This document shows positions 16,500 to 25,661 of a stretch of DNA of 64,000 bases, one piece after another. The first letter of the stretch is position 1, and each line of letters begins with the position of its first letter. The stretch lies in the NCBI GenBank assembly GCA_019353055.1, contig JABAHL010000004.1, positions 62,001 to 126,000 on the forward strand. Reading direction: 5' to 3'. The notes under the pieces are model-generated. The model was not told the origin of the DNA and searched no databases. It saw only the letters and a program-made list of their open reading frames with translations. The position numbers were made by a program, and so were the translations under genes. The DNA comes from Faucicola osloensis_C (GTDB lineage: Bacteria > Pseudomonadota > Gammaproteobacteria > Pseudomonadales > Moraxellaceae).

Positions 16500-16912
16500 T
16501 ACATTATCGTCCGTTTAACAATGGTGGTTTTGAAAGGCAACTTGGCAGCTGCAAGCGTGAACGCTTCAGTTGCTAGCTCGTCAGAAACCCCTTCGATTTC
16601 ATAAAGCATTTTGCCTGGTTTGATTTCGCATACCCAGTATTCTACTGGACCTTTACCTTTACCCATACGAACTTCTAGTGGTTTTTCGGTAATTGGTTTG
16701 TCTGGGAATACACGAATCCAAATTTTACCACCGCGCTTGATACGACGTGAAATCGTACGACGAGCAGCTTCGATTTGACGTGCAGTCATACGACCACGTT
16801 CTACTGATTTAAGTCCGATTGTACCAAAAGATACGCTACTACCACGGTGAGCTAACCCCGTATTACGTCCTTTTTGTACTTTACGAAACTTGGTACGTTT
16901 TGGTTGTAACAT
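16499..16912 (-). CDS. rplP: 50S ribosomal protein L16
   Basis: 137 residues; MLQPKRTKFRKVQKGRN, GRMTARQIEAARRTISR and RMGKGKGPVEYWVCEIKPGK define L16, which sits close to the A site and peptidyl-transferase centre. It ends overlapping rpmC by one base. Confidence 0.99.
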   Translation of the reverse strand: MLQPKRTKFRKVQKGRNTGLAHRGSSVSFGTIGLKSVERGRMTARQIEAARRTISRRIKRGGKIWIRVFPDKPITEKPLEVRMGKGKGPVEYWVCEIKPGKMLYEIEGVSDELATEAFTLAAAKLPFKTTIVKRTIM

Positions 16913-16917
16913 ATCGA

Positions 16918-17670
16918 TTAACCTCTGTCTTTAGCCGGGCGCTCACTACGTGGGCGGTCGCTACGATCATTACGAGCACGACGTTTTTGAGGTGCACGTG
17001 CTTGCTTTTCTTCTTTGACTGGATTATATACACGGTTCATGCCGTCAAGCACTTCACCACGGAAAATCCAAACTTTTACACCGATAGTACCGTAAGTGGT
17101 TTCTGCGCGTACATTTGAATAATCAATGTCAGCACGTAATGTATGCAAAGGTACACGACCTTCACGATACCACTCTGAGCGAGCAATCTCAGCGCCGCCA
17201 AGACGACCTGATAGTTCAACTTTGATACCTTGTGCGCCAGCTTTCATACTGTTTTGAACAGCACGTTTCATAGCACGGCGGAACATGACACGACGTTCAA
17301 GTTGTGAAGCAATACCGTCAGCCACTAGACGTGCGTCTAAGTCTGGTTGGGTGATTTCTTCAATGCTAACTTGTGCTGGTACACCCATTAATTTGGTAAG
17401 TTCTTTTTGTAGGCTTTCGATATCTTCGCCTTTTTTACCAATGATGATACCAGGACGTGCCGTGGCGATAGTGATTTTAGCTGCGCCCGTAGGACGTTCG
17501 ATACTAATACCGCTGATCATCGCTGCTTTAAGCTTTTTCTCTAAATATTTACGAACTTGTAAGTCGTTGATTAAGTATTCAGAGTATTTTTTTGGATCTG
17601 CATACCAGTTAGCGTTTGATTTACGGATTACGCCAAGACGGATGCCGATTGGATGAACTTTCTGTCCCAT
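16918..17670 (-). CDS. rpsC: 30S ribosomal protein S3
   Basis: Head protein with a type II KH domain (RPGIIIGKKGEDIESLQKEL near 75-95) and GRVPLHTLRADIDY in the C-terminal domain. At 250 residues it is longer than E. coli S3 (233). The extra length is a C-terminal tail, from about residue 218, that is rich in Arg, Lys, Asp and Pro. It overlaps neither neighbour; rplV ends 1 nt upstream. Confidence 0.98.
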   Translation of the reverse strand: MGQKVHPIGIRLGVIRKSNANWYADPKKYSEYLINDLQVRKYLEKKLKAAMISGISIERPTGAAKITIATARPGIIIGKKGEDIESLQKELTKLMGVPAQVSIEEITQPDLDARLVADGIASQLERRVMFRRAMKRAVQNSMKAGAQGIKVELSGRLGGAEIARSEWYREGRVPLHTLRADIDYSNVRAETTYGTIGVKVWIFRGEVLDGMNRVYNPVKEEKQARAPQKRRARNDRSDRPRSERPAKDRG

Positions 17671-17671
17671 A

Positions 17672-18001
17672 TTATGCTCCTACCTTAACTGTGATGTGGC
17701 AAGTACGTTTGCTAATACGGTCAGCACGACCTTTGGCACGTGGTAAAACACGTTTTAACGTAATACCTTCATCCACATAAATGGTAGAAACACGCAATGT
17801 ATCGATGTCTAAACCATTGTTATGCTCAGCGTTAGCAATCGCAGATTCTAAGCATTTTTTAACCAATTTAGCGGCTTTTTTGTTGCTAAAAGTTAAGATA
17901 TCTAATGCACGCTCGATTGATTTGCCGCGAACTTCGTCAGCAACTAAGCGTACTTTTTGTGCCGAAATGGCGGCACCGCGTAATTTTGCAGTTACTTCCA
18001 T
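17672..18001 (-). CDS. rplV: 50S ribosomal protein L22
   Basis: Starts MEVTAKLRGAAISAQKVRLV with AAGGTG ahead, giving 109 residues (E. coli 110). The frame is open 29 codons upstream, but that part runs antiparallel to no L22 sequence and overlaps rpsS. The exit-tunnel hairpin ends GRADRISKRTCHITVKV, with no macrolide-resistance insertion visible. Confidence 0.98.
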   Translation of the reverse strand: MEVTAKLRGAAISAQKVRLVADEVRGKSIERALDILTFSNKKAAKLVKKCLESAIANAEHNNGLDIDTLRVSTIYVDEGITLKRVLPRAKGRADRISKRTCHITVKVGA

Positions 18002-18011
18002 GATGAGCACC

Positions 18012-18287
18012 TTATTTCTTAGATTTCTTGTCAACGCCGTGACCACGATATGTACGGGTTGGGGCGAATTCACCAAGTTTATGACCAACCATTTGCTCGT
18101 TTACGATAACAGGTACATGTGTACGACCGTTATGAACAGAAATAGTTAAGCCGACCATTTGTGGCAAAATCATTGAGCGACGTGACCAAGTTTTGATTGG
18201 TTTGCGTGAGTTAGTTTCTAACGCATTCTCAACTTTGGCAAACAAGTGCGCATCGATGAATGGACCTTTTTTCAATGAACGAGGCAT
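18012..18287 (-). CDS. rpsS: 30S ribosomal protein S19
   Basis: 91-residue head protein: MPRSLKKGPFIDAHLFAKVE, TWSRRSMILPQMVGLTISVHNG and a C-terminal FAPTRTYRGHGVDKKSKK. S10 operon between rplB and rplV. Confidence 0.99.
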   Translation of the reverse strand: MPRSLKKGPFIDAHLFAKVENALETNSRKPIKTWSRRSMILPQMVGLTISVHNGRTHVPVIVNEQMVGHKLGEFAPTRTYRGHGVDKKSKK

Positions 18288-18298
18288 GAAATTATTCC

Positions 18299-19129
18299 TT
18301 ATTTCTTATTGACGCGACGACGGCGGATAATCATGTGGTCAGTACGTTTGTTAGAACGTGTTTTAAGGCCTTTAGCCTTTTGACCCCATGGGCTGGTTGG
18401 GTGTTTACCGAAGTTACGACCTTCACCACCACCGTGTGGATGGTCAACTGGGTTCATTGCAGTACCACGAACGGTAGGACGAACGCCACGCCAGCGGTTT
18501 GCACCTGCTTTACCCAATGATTTAAGGTTATTTTCAGTGTTTGATACTTCACCGATAACCGCACGACAATTTACGTGGATACGACGAGTTTCGCCTGAAC
18601 GTAAACGAACGATTGCATAGATACCATCACGACCCAATAATTGAACCGCAGCACCTGCTGAACGAGCGATCTGTGCACCTTTACCGATTTTAAGTTCGAT
18701 ATTATGAATCACTGTACCTACTGGAATGCTACGTAGCGGTAAGCAGTTACCTGGGCGAATTGGTGCAGTTTCACCAGAAATAACGGTATCGCCTTGTTGC
18801 AATTTTTTTGGTGCGATGATGTAACGACGCTCACCGTCTGCATATTTAAGTAGTGCGATGTGTGCAGTACGGTTTGGATCGTACTCAATACGCTCTACAA
18901 CAGCAGGGATATTGTCTTTGTTACGTTTGAAGTCAACAACACGGTAATGCTGTTTATGACCACCACCGATATGACGGGTAGTGATGCGACCGTTGTTGTT
19001 ACGACCACCAGTTTTGCCTTTTGACTCTACTAATGCTGCATAAGGACGACCTTTATGAAGGTGTGGATGCACCACTTTCTCGACAAATCGGCGACCTGGT
19101 GATGTCGGTTTGGCTTTTACGATAGGCAT
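18299..19129 (-). CDS. rplB: 50S ribosomal protein L2
   Basis: 276-residue core protein at the peptidyl-transferase centre. The conserved VRGTAMNPVDHPHGGGEG stretch contains the functionally important His (E. coli His229). Near the start is GRNNNGRITTRHIGGGHKQ. Full length. Confidence 0.99.
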   Translation of the reverse strand: MPIVKAKPTSPGRRFVEKVVHPHLHKGRPYAALVESKGKTGGRNNNGRITTRHIGGGHKQHYRVVDFKRNKDNIPAVVERIEYDPNRTAHIALLKYADGERRYIIAPKKLQQGDTVISGETAPIRPGNCLPLRSIPVGTVIHNIELKIGKGAQIARSAGAAVQLLGRDGIYAIVRLRSGETRRIHVNCRAVIGEVSNTENNLKSLGKAGANRWRGVRPTVRGTAMNPVDHPHGGGEGRNFGKHPTSPWGQKAKGLKTRSNKRTDHMIIRRRRVNKK

Positions 19130-19139
19130 TGTGTAATCC

Positions 19140-19463
19140 TTATTCGTTGTCAGCAGCAGGTTGTTCTGCTACGTCGGCTACTTGAACATCTTGACCAGCT
19201 TTTAAGGTCACATAGGCTTTTTTGAAGTCTTGACGACGACCTACCGTGCGACCAAATCGCTTTGTCTTACCTTTAACATTCAAAGTGTTAACTTTAACTA
19301 CTTCAACACCTTCAAACATTAATTCTACGGCTTTTTTAATCTCTTTTTTTGTCGCGTTGGTGTCAACTTTGAACACTTGCACACCTAAAGTATCGCCCAA
19401 GATTTGAGATTTTTCTGAAAATACAGGTGCTTTTAGTACCTGATATAGTCTTGCGTTATTCAT
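19140..19463 (-). CDS. rplW: 50S ribosomal protein L23
   Basis: 107-residue exit-tunnel protein, docking site for trigger factor and SRP. YQVLKAPVFSEKSQI, ATKKEIKKAVELMF and VKGKTKRFGRTVGRR are diagnostic. Its ATG overlaps the rplD stop by 4 nt (ATGA), indicating translational coupling. Confidence 0.98.
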   Translation of the reverse strand: MNNARLYQVLKAPVFSEKSQILGDTLGVQVFKVDTNATKKEIKKAVELMFEGVEVVKVNTLNVKGKTKRFGRTVGRRQDFKKAYVTLKAGQDVQVADVAEQPAADNE

Positions 19464-20062
19464 GCTAACACTCCCTCAATTTCTTTGGCGGCTGCGACAG
19501 ACATGATGACTTTGTCAAACGCAATTAGGCTAACTGGATCAACTTCAGTGCTACCTAGTACGCTGACGTATGGAATATTGCGAGCAGCTAAGTAAAGATT
19601 TTCGTCAACTTCGTTGGTAACGATCAATGCTTTAGGGGCATTTAAGTCTTTAAGTTTAGCGATAAGCTCTTTAGTTTTTGGTGCTGAAATGCTGATGTCA
19701 TCAACCAATACCAAACGGTCTTGACGAATCAATTCAGCAAGAATGCATTGCATGGCACCACGGTACATTTTACGGTTCACTTTTTGTGACCAATCTTGTG
19801 GTTTGGCTGCAAATGCGCGACCACCACCAACCCAAATTGGGCTACGGATGGAACCTGCACGTGCACGGCCAGTACCTTTTTGACGCCATGGTTTTTTACC
19901 ACCGCCAGATACTTCACCACGCGTTTTTTGAGCACGGCTACCTTGACGACCACCCGCTAAATAAGCGGTAACTACTTGGTGTACAAGTGCTTCGTTGAAT
20001 TCACGACCAAATGCTACGTCTGATAGCTCAACCGCCGAACCTGTTACTGTATTTAGATTCAC
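19460..20062 (-). CDS. rplD: 50S ribosomal protein L4
   Basis: 200 residues, close to E. coli (201). The tunnel loop GEVSGGGKKPWRQKGTGRAR is intact. In E. coli L4 also regulates its own S10 operon by transcription attenuation and translational repression at the leader; whether it does so here is unknown, but a long hairpin-rich leader is present. Confidence 0.98.
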   Translation of the reverse strand: MNLNTVTGSAVELSDVAFGREFNEALVHQVVTAYLAGGRQGSRAQKTRGEVSGGGKKPWRQKGTGRARAGSIRSPIWVGGGRAFAAKPQDWSQKVNRKMYRGAMQCILAELIRQDRLVLVDDISISAPKTKELIAKLKDLNAPKALIVTNEVDENLYLAARNIPYVSVLGSTEVDPVSLIAFDKVIMSVAAAKEIEGVLA

Positions 20063-20076
20063 GTTAATCCCCTTGA

Positions 20077-20715
20077 TTAAGCTTTAACTGATGGACGTAC
20101 GATAACGTCGCCACCGTTGGCACCAGGAATTGCACCCTTGATAACTAGGATACCTTTTTCAGCATCAACTGAAATCACTTCTAAGCCTTGTACGGTCACA
20201 CGTTTGTTACCCATTTGACCTGGCATTTTTTTGCCTTTAAATACACGACCCGGTGTTTGGTTTTGACCTGTAGAACCCACAACGCGGTGAGATACTGAGT
20301 TACCATGTGTCCAATCTTGTGAACGGAAGTTGTGGCGTTTGATACCACCTTGGAAACCTTTACCTTTGCTGGTACCAATTACGTCAACGATTTGACCTAC
20401 TTGGAACAAGTCAGCAGCGATTTCACTACCTGCTTCGCGGCCTTCAAGTTCGCTGTCTTCGACGCGAAATTCCCAAGTGCCACGACCTGCAGCAACGCCA
20501 GCTTTTGCAAAGTGACCTTTTTGAGCTGCATTAATACGAGAATCACGACGTTCACCAGTTGTTACTTGGATAGCTTGGTAGCCGTCTGTGTCTTGTGTTT
20601 TGATTTGAGAGATACGGTTGGCAGTAACTTCAACAACAGTTACAGGAATTGAAACACCTGCTTCTGTGAAGATACGAGTCATGCCGCATTTTTTTCCGAC
20701 TAAACCGATCGCCAT
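20077..20715 (-). CDS. rplC: 50S ribosomal protein L3
   Basis: 212 residues, starting MAIGLVGKKCGMTRIFTE. The central loop GQNQTPGRVFKGKKMPGQMG reaches the peptidyl-transferase centre and contains the Gln methylated in E. coli by PrmB. Second gene of the S10 operon. Confidence 0.99.
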   Translation of the reverse strand: MAIGLVGKKCGMTRIFTEAGVSIPVTVVEVTANRISQIKTQDTDGYQAIQVTTGERRDSRINAAQKGHFAKAGVAAGRGTWEFRVEDSELEGREAGSEIAADLFQVGQIVDVIGTSKGKGFQGGIKRHNFRSQDWTHGNSVSHRVVGSTGQNQTPGRVFKGKKMPGQMGNKRVTVQGLEVISVDAEKGILVIKGAIPGANGGDVIVRPSVKA

Positions 20716-20783
20716 GTTGTTAACCTCTTAATTTTTACTGTTATTCAATATAGGTCTGAGTCCTAAGGATGAAACCTAAGGGG

Positions 20784-21095
20784 TTAGCCTAATGCGATTT
20801 GTACATCAACACCCGCCGCCAAATCTAACTTCATCAGTGCATCGACTGTTTTGTCAGTAGGCTGAACGATATCTACCATACGTTTAAATGTGCGGATTTC
20901 GTATTGGTCACGGGCATCTTTGTTCACGTGTGGTGAGGTTAAGATGTTGAAGCGTTCAATGCGAGTTGGTAGCGGTACTGGACCACGAACTTGTGCACCT
21001 GTGCGTTTTGCGGTATCAACAATCTCTTGAGCTGATTGGTCAATCAGACGATGGTCAAAAGATTTAAGTCTGATACGGATTTTCTGGTTAGCCAT
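20784..21095 (-). CDS. rpsJ: 30S ribosomal protein S10 (NusE)
   Basis: 103 residues, identical in length to E. coli: RIRLKSFDHRLIDQSAQEIV, VRGPVPLPTRIERF and SPHVNKDARDQYEIRTFKR. Also the NusE component of antitermination complexes. First gene of the S10 operon, preceded by GGAG and by a 295-nt leader with its own promoter. Confidence 0.99.
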   Translation of the reverse strand: MANQKIRIRLKSFDHRLIDQSAQEIVDTAKRTGAQVRGPVPLPTRIERFNILTSPHVNKDARDQYEIRTFKRMVDIVQPTDKTVDALMKLDLAAGVDVQIALG

Positions 21096-21391
21096 GCCAG
21101 TAAGCTCCTAATATAAAGTTTGATATGGGTTAATTTGCGTTGGGTGTTAAGCTGTTATTGAGTAAACACCTAACTTGCATTTTTTACCTGTTTTTAACAG
21201 GCACTTTTTGAAAATAAAAAAATTTCAGTCCCACTCAAACCATTAATTTGCAATACATAGATAGCATTATTAATAGTCGGTGAAACTGTATTCTTTAATT
21301 TCGTGTCGCAATCAATGGAGCGACTGTATTAAAGGGCTTATTCTTTTATGAATTGACGAATCATCTTCGTCGCCCTGCAATAAGTTAAGTG
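21096..21391 (-). promoter_or_regulatory. Putative S10-operon leader
   Basis: The stretch between the S10 promoter and rpsJ contains four inverted repeats: GACGAA/TTCGTC (21355-21371), GTCGC/GCGAC (21305-21324), CCTGTT/AACAGG (21187-21201) and GGTGTT/AACACC (21143-21170). E. coli has an L4-responsive leader in this place. The length and several stems fit such a role, but the individual helices are not recognisable as the E. coli ones. Confidence 0.5.
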
Positions 21392-21397
21392 GGCTGT

Positions 21398-21425
21398 ATT
21401 ATACCGATTTTTTGGGTAAAAGCAA
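21398..21425 (-). promoter_or_regulatory. Promoter of the S10 operon
   Basis: Reading the minus strand, TTGCTT, 16 nt and a perfect TATAAT. The -35 box begins only about five bases after the rng stop codon, so the ribosomal block starts its own transcript here. Confidence 0.8.
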
Positions 21426-21429
21426 TAGG

Positions 21430-22995
21430 CTAATCTAGCAAAATATCATATTGTTCTTGATTAAAACGGTTATCACTCTCCAAGTTAATCGGACGACCCA
21501 GCAAATATTCCATCTCTGCCACCGTATCCGCTTCAATGGTTTCAAGCAAATCAATCACGCCACTATTTGCTACCACGGTAAATTTCTTAGGGGCATTATA
21601 GGTTCTGGCGCAGCGCATCAATTCGCGGAAAATCTCCAGACACACGGTTTCGGCACTTTTAACAAAGCCTTTACCGCCACAGGTTGGACACGGCTCACAA
21701 AGCTGTTGTTGTAGGCTCTCTCGCGTGCGCTTGCGAGTCATCTCTATCAGCCCAAGCGCTGAGACTTCGCTGATGTTGGTTTTGGCATAATCGCGTTTGA
21801 GCTGTTCTTGCAGGCTTGCTAGCACTTCATCGCGGTGTTGTTGCTCTTGCATATCGATAAAGTCAAGAATGATAATCCCGCCCAAATTACGCAGTCGCAG
21901 CTGACGGGCGATAGCGTGGGTGGCCTCCAAATTGGTTTTATACACCGTATCTTCAAGAGAACGCCCTCCGACAAATGAGCCTGTATTGACATCAATGGTG
22001 GTCATGGCTTCGGTTTGATCGATGATAAGATAACCGCCTGATTTGAGATTAACACGGCGATTGAGCGCGTCTTTTAAATCATCTTCAACGCGGTGAACAT
22101 CAAATAACGCCTGCTCGCCATCATACAATTGAATACGTGGATAAATCAGTGGGACAAATTCTTTGGCAAAGTGACGAATAGCGTCAAACACTCGGGCGTT
22201 ATCGACCGTCACCCTTTCAGTCTGCTCACCAATCAAATCTCGAATTGCGCGCAAAGGTAGCGACAAATCTTGATAAATCAGCTCAAAACGACGATGGGTC
22301 GGCGTTTGCTCACGGCGGGCTTGTACCATCCGCCAAAGCTGCAGTAGATAATAAATATCTTCTTCAAGTTTGGATTGCGGGATATTTTCGGCAGCGGTAC
22401 GGGCAATCAATCCGCCTTGCAGATTGACTTGGTGCATCAGCTCGCCAAGCTGTGTTTTTAACCGCTCTCGCTCATCGCCATCAATCCGCTGTGAGATGCC
22501 GATATGTTCACCATACGGCAAGTACACCAAATAACGCGAAGGCAATGACACATCCGTCGTCAATCGTGCCCCTTTACTGCCTAATTGGTCTTTAATCACT
22601 TGCACCAAGATACGCTGTCCTTCATACAAGCGGTTTTCTATCAACTCGCTAGGCGGTGGCTGATAGGTGGTTGTGGTCATCGCCAGCGTAGTGGTGTCAG
22701 GGTCTAAGGTGTTGTCAATCGCGGGGTTTTGCGGTTTGGACGGTTCAATGGCTGAAAGCTTAGGACGCAGGGTCTGCATATCATTGACATGCAAAAACGC
22801 GGTGCGTGATTGCCCAATGTCAATAAATGCCGCCTGCATGCCTGGCAGTACGCGCACCACTGTGCCAAGGTAGATATTGCCCACTGAGCCAAGTTTGCTA
22901 TGGCGTTCGATAAAGATTTCGTTCATTATCCCATCTTCGAGCACCGCGACTCGGCTCTCAGATGGGCTGATGTTGATGAGTAGTTCTTCGGTCAT
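21430..22995 (-). CDS. rng: Ribonuclease G
   Basis: Endoribonuclease of the RNase E/G family, involved in 16S 5'-end maturation and mRNA decay. The S1 domain spans about 38-130 (GSVGNIYLGTVVRVLPGMQAAFIDIG). The catalytic Asp residues lie in TTIDVNTGSF and IILDFIDM, and the zinc-link Cys pair in CPTCGGKG. At 521 residues it is about 30 longer than E. coli RNase G (489); the surplus is a Pro/Thr/Ser-rich insert near residues 80-118 in the S1 domain. It lacks the long C-terminal scaffold, which separates it from RNase E encoded 3 kb away. Confidence 0.95.
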   Translation of the reverse strand: MTEELLINISPSESRVAVLEDGIMNEIFIERHSKLGSVGNIYLGTVVRVLPGMQAAFIDIGQSRTAFLHVNDMQTLRPKLSAIEPSKPQNPAIDNTLDPDTTTLAMTTTTYQPPPSELIENRLYEGQRILVQVIKDQLGSKGARLTTDVSLPSRYLVYLPYGEHIGISQRIDGDERERLKTQLGELMHQVNLQGGLIARTAAENIPQSKLEEDIYYLLQLWRMVQARREQTPTHRRFELIYQDLSLPLRAIRDLIGEQTERVTVDNARVFDAIRHFAKEFVPLIYPRIQLYDGEQALFDVHRVEDDLKDALNRRVNLKSGGYLIIDQTEAMTTIDVNTGSFVGGRSLEDTVYKTNLEATHAIARQLRLRNLGGIIILDFIDMQEQQHRDEVLASLQEQLKRDYAKTNISEVSALGLIEMTRKRTRESLQQQLCEPCPTCGGKGFVKSAETVCLEIFRELMRCARTYNAPKKFTVVANSGVIDLLETIEADTVAEMEYLLGRPINLESDNRFNQEQYDILLD

Positions 22996-23065
22996 TGTAA
23001 ACAGCTTTTTAAAATTTTTAGTTGCCGTTATTCTACTCGAAGTTAGTTATCTGCACAAAGCTAAA

Positions 23066-23713
23066 CTAAATTAGCTGTTGTTTTAGTTCATTGATTGTTG
23101 CAACAAGCCTGGTTGGCTGTTCTTTTGTCAAAACATTGGCTTTTTCACAGCCGTAACTTACAGCAATGCTATCCATCTGTATTGCATTTGCCATACGGAT
23201 ATCATGAATACTATCACCGACGAATACCGCATCTTCCACCGTTTTACCCGTTTCGCTCAAAATTGCTTGCAGCATGAGCGGATTGGGCTTGCCTGCGGTT
23301 TCGTCAGCGGTTTTGGTAGTTGTGAAAAAGGGTTCAATTCCAGAGTTTGGCAATACTCGCTCCAGCCCTTTTCGTTTTTTCCCTGTGGCAATCGCTAAGG
23401 TTTTGCCTTGTGCGTGTAAATCTTGAATCAATTCTTTAATACCATCAAACAATTTGTCATTGTCGCAATGCTTGACATAATACTCAGAGTAAGTGGCTAA
23501 AAGTTCATCATATTTATCGCTGTGATTGGGAAACAGTATCGGAAACGCATCGACAAGCGCAATACCAATAATCGATTTGGTCGCGTCATCGGTGACGGTT
23601 AAGCCGTTTGCTTGGGCGGCATGGCGCATGGCATCGACGATTAAGCCAACCGAATCCATCAGCGTGCCATCCCAGTCAAAAATGATTAGCGATTTGTTTT
23701 TCATGTTAATCAT
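23066..23713 (-). CDS. HAD-family phosphatase (phosphoglycolate phosphatase-like)
   Basis: 215-residue HAD hydrolase with motif I DWDGTLMDS (nucleophile Asp near residue 13), motif II in LAIATGKKRKG, and motif III/IV in GKPNPLM and FVGDSIHDIRMA. The helical cap (about 20-85) places it in the subfamily I Gph-like group. The natural substrate is not predictable. Its first codons overlap the end of rluC by 8 nt; a HAD phosphatase next to rluC is common in gamma-proteobacteria, so the two are cotranscribed. Confidence 0.9.
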   Translation of the reverse strand: MINMKNKSLIIFDWDGTLMDSVGLIVDAMRHAAQANGLTVTDDATKSIIGIALVDAFPILFPNHSDKYDELLATYSEYYVKHCDNDKLFDGIKELIQDLHAQGKTLAIATGKKRKGLERVLPNSGIEPFFTTTKTADETAGKPNPLMLQAILSETGKTVEDAVFVGDSIHDIRMANAIQMDSIAVSYGCEKANVLTKEQPTRLVATINELKQQLI

Positions 23714-24803
23714 GTTGATTCTCTATCAAATTTTGCATATCGACTGGCAATTCGGCTGTAATCGTTTCATATTCCGGAATAGCAAGCTGATAAGCATGCA
23801 AGCACAAGCGGCGCACGCTTTTATCGCCTTTAGCTACATTAGGATTATATTTATCATCACCCAATAACGGATGCCCGATACTCGCCAAATGCACCCGAAT
23901 TTGGTGGGTACGCCCTGTCAGCGGCTTGGCTTCAATTAAGCTGACTTTTTGACCATTTAACTCAAATTTTTGCAACACGTTAATTTGGGTTTGACTTGGC
24001 TTACTGTCTTCGGACTTTACATCTACTTTGACACGGCGTTCACCGCTTTTACCTTCTTGTGTGGCAGGCAACGTGTATTTTAATAGCGGTTTATCAATGA
24101 TTTGTGTGTCGCTACTTATCCAGCCTATCACCAAACACAGATAGGTTTTTTGCAAGGTTTTTTCTCGCAAATGCTCTTGTAAAGTTTTAAGGGTTGAGCG
24201 TTTTTTGGCAATCATCAGTAAGCCAGAGGTATCTTTGTCAATGCGGTGTACCAGCTCAAGGTATTTTTTACCCGTTGCTTCTCGCATGGCTTCAATCACG
24301 CCAAAACTCTCGCCGCTGCCGCCATGCACTGCCATACCCGATGGCTTGTTGAGTACGATTAAACCTTCATCTTCATACACAATGCGCTCAAGCAAACTCT
24401 GGGCAAAGTCAGGGCTAATCACGGGTTTTTCACGCGTGGCAAGCTTGATGGGTGCAATGCGCACCACGTCATTACGCTGCAGTTTATCGTGGGGTTTACA
24501 GCGTTTGCCATTGACACGGATTTCGTCGGAACGAATCATGTTATAGACATGTGAGCGCGGCAGTCCTTTAAGACGACCCAACAAAAAGTTATCAACACGT
24601 TGGTCATGCTGCTGGCGCGTGACGGTCAAGTAATTGACTTTAGCAAAATCTAAAATATCGTCATCTGCAGATTGGGGTTGTTTGCTAGACGGTTGTTTGC
24701 TAGGCGTGCGTTTTGGGGTTTGACGAGCCGATTGTTGCGATGGGGTGTCGCGTTTTTTGTTAGGATGGGCAGGACGTTTGGGAGACTGCGAGTGCTCTGT
24801 CAT
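23706..24803 (-). CDS. rluC: 23S rRNA pseudouridine(955/2504/2580) synthase RluC
   Basis: Pseudouridine synthase of the RluA family. An N-terminal low-complexity basic stretch (about 1-48, rich in Ser, Gln, Pro, Lys) precedes the S4 RNA-binding domain (QRVDNFLLGRLKGLPRSHVY) and the catalytic domain with LVHRIDKDTSGLLMIAKK, where the Asp is catalytic. Ends TGRTHQIRVHLASIGHPLLGDDKY. At 365 residues it exceeds E. coli RluC (319) because of the N-terminal tail. Divergent from rne, an arrangement shared with E. coli. Confidence 0.93.
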   Translation of the reverse strand: MTEHSQSPKRPAHPNKKRDTPSQQSARQTPKRTPSKQPSSKQPQSADDDILDFAKVNYLTVTRQQHDQRVDNFLLGRLKGLPRSHVYNMIRSDEIRVNGKRCKPHDKLQRNDVVRIAPIKLATREKPVISPDFAQSLLERIVYEDEGLIVLNKPSGMAVHGGSGESFGVIEAMREATGKKYLELVHRIDKDTSGLLMIAKKRSTLKTLQEHLREKTLQKTYLCLVIGWISSDTQIIDKPLLKYTLPATQEGKSGERRVKVDVKSEDSKPSQTQINVLQKFELNGQKVSLIEAKPLTGRTHQIRVHLASIGHPLLGDDKYNPNVAKGDKSVRRLCLHAYQLAIPEYETITAELPVDMQNLIENQHD

Positions 24804-25661
24804 ATTTTAATAGCCGTTTACATAAAAATTTGCTATAGTTTAGCAGTTTAGTGCCTGTGCCGCTATGAATTCGCGCCATCAATTCGACTGAACCCCTGTT
24901 AAGCTTCCTTACAATGGAGTGTATGCAGGATAATTAAACTGTCGCTTTTGCTGTCGCCCATACCGCCGAAATTTATTCATGGCGGTATGACTCACGATAG
25001 GGCGCACTAGACTGCCAATATTTATAGATTTTAAGACTGATTTTAATCAATATCAGCACACGACATACGAGTAACGAAGATAATTGTCATTTGAAAACAT
25101 GTTCAAATAGTTTGTAAAGATTAGTGATATATAGAGATAACAGATAAATGGTGGGTTTTGTGCCTTACAACCACAAAACTGCTGATAATGATTAGCGTAT
25201 TATGCGCCTAGGTAAATGAACTCAGTAGTTGCGATTTTGAGATAAACGTTTACGGTTTTGGACGATTTACCATTTTAAATTGCCCACGCCTTTGTAAAAC
25301 CTAACTTATCAGGCTTGCCATTTAAAGCGAAAACTAACGCTAACACTTTTTGACCAATAGGGAAACAGGGTTCATTCATTTGTTCTAAAACGCGCATTGT
25401 TTTGGGCAACAACCCCAAATCCAGCATGACGGTTGCATTTACCTAACAGGCTTACAACCTCGCTATGGCAATAATCCAACTTAATCATGCAATTTTTGGT
25501 GAACAACAAACCTTGTTATCAAGCGTTGTCAAGCCACTTGCGCTTGGTATCAGCGAGTATAGTCAAGACTGTTTGACATTGTTTCTTCTAATATTTGATA
25601 GTAATGTTTGATAGCAACATTTATCTACCCTCGTATGTTTTGTGTGTTTAGGAGAAAACAC
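24804..25661 (+). other. 858-nt non-coding region between rluC and rne (probable rne control region)
   Basis: No convincing gene. It holds an extended -10 promoter (TGC-TATAGT at 24831-24839), a 9-bp perfect stem CATACCGCC/GGCGGTATG (24959-24989), an 8-bp stem GTTTTGTG/CACAAAAC (25155-25179), a nested stem CAAGCG/CGCTTG enclosing CAAG/CTTG (25520-25546) and a proximal TTGACA-18-GATAGT promoter (25573-25602). In E. coli the rne 5' UTR is a long structured sensor through which RNase E controls its own mRNA. This region may act likewise if the distal promoter is used. Confidence 0.55.
25573..25602 (+). promoter_or_regulatory. Proximal rne promoter candidate
   Basis: A perfect TTGACA followed by 18 nt and GATAGT, about 60 nt upstream of the rne start. 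The -10 overlaps a 13-bp imperfect tandem repeat (TTTGATAG units at 25594 and 25607). Confidence 0.5.

Noticed and set aside
20750..20783. CCTAAGG repeated before rpsJ-rplC junction
   Set aside because: A short direct repeat, not an inverted one; no stem and no known role.
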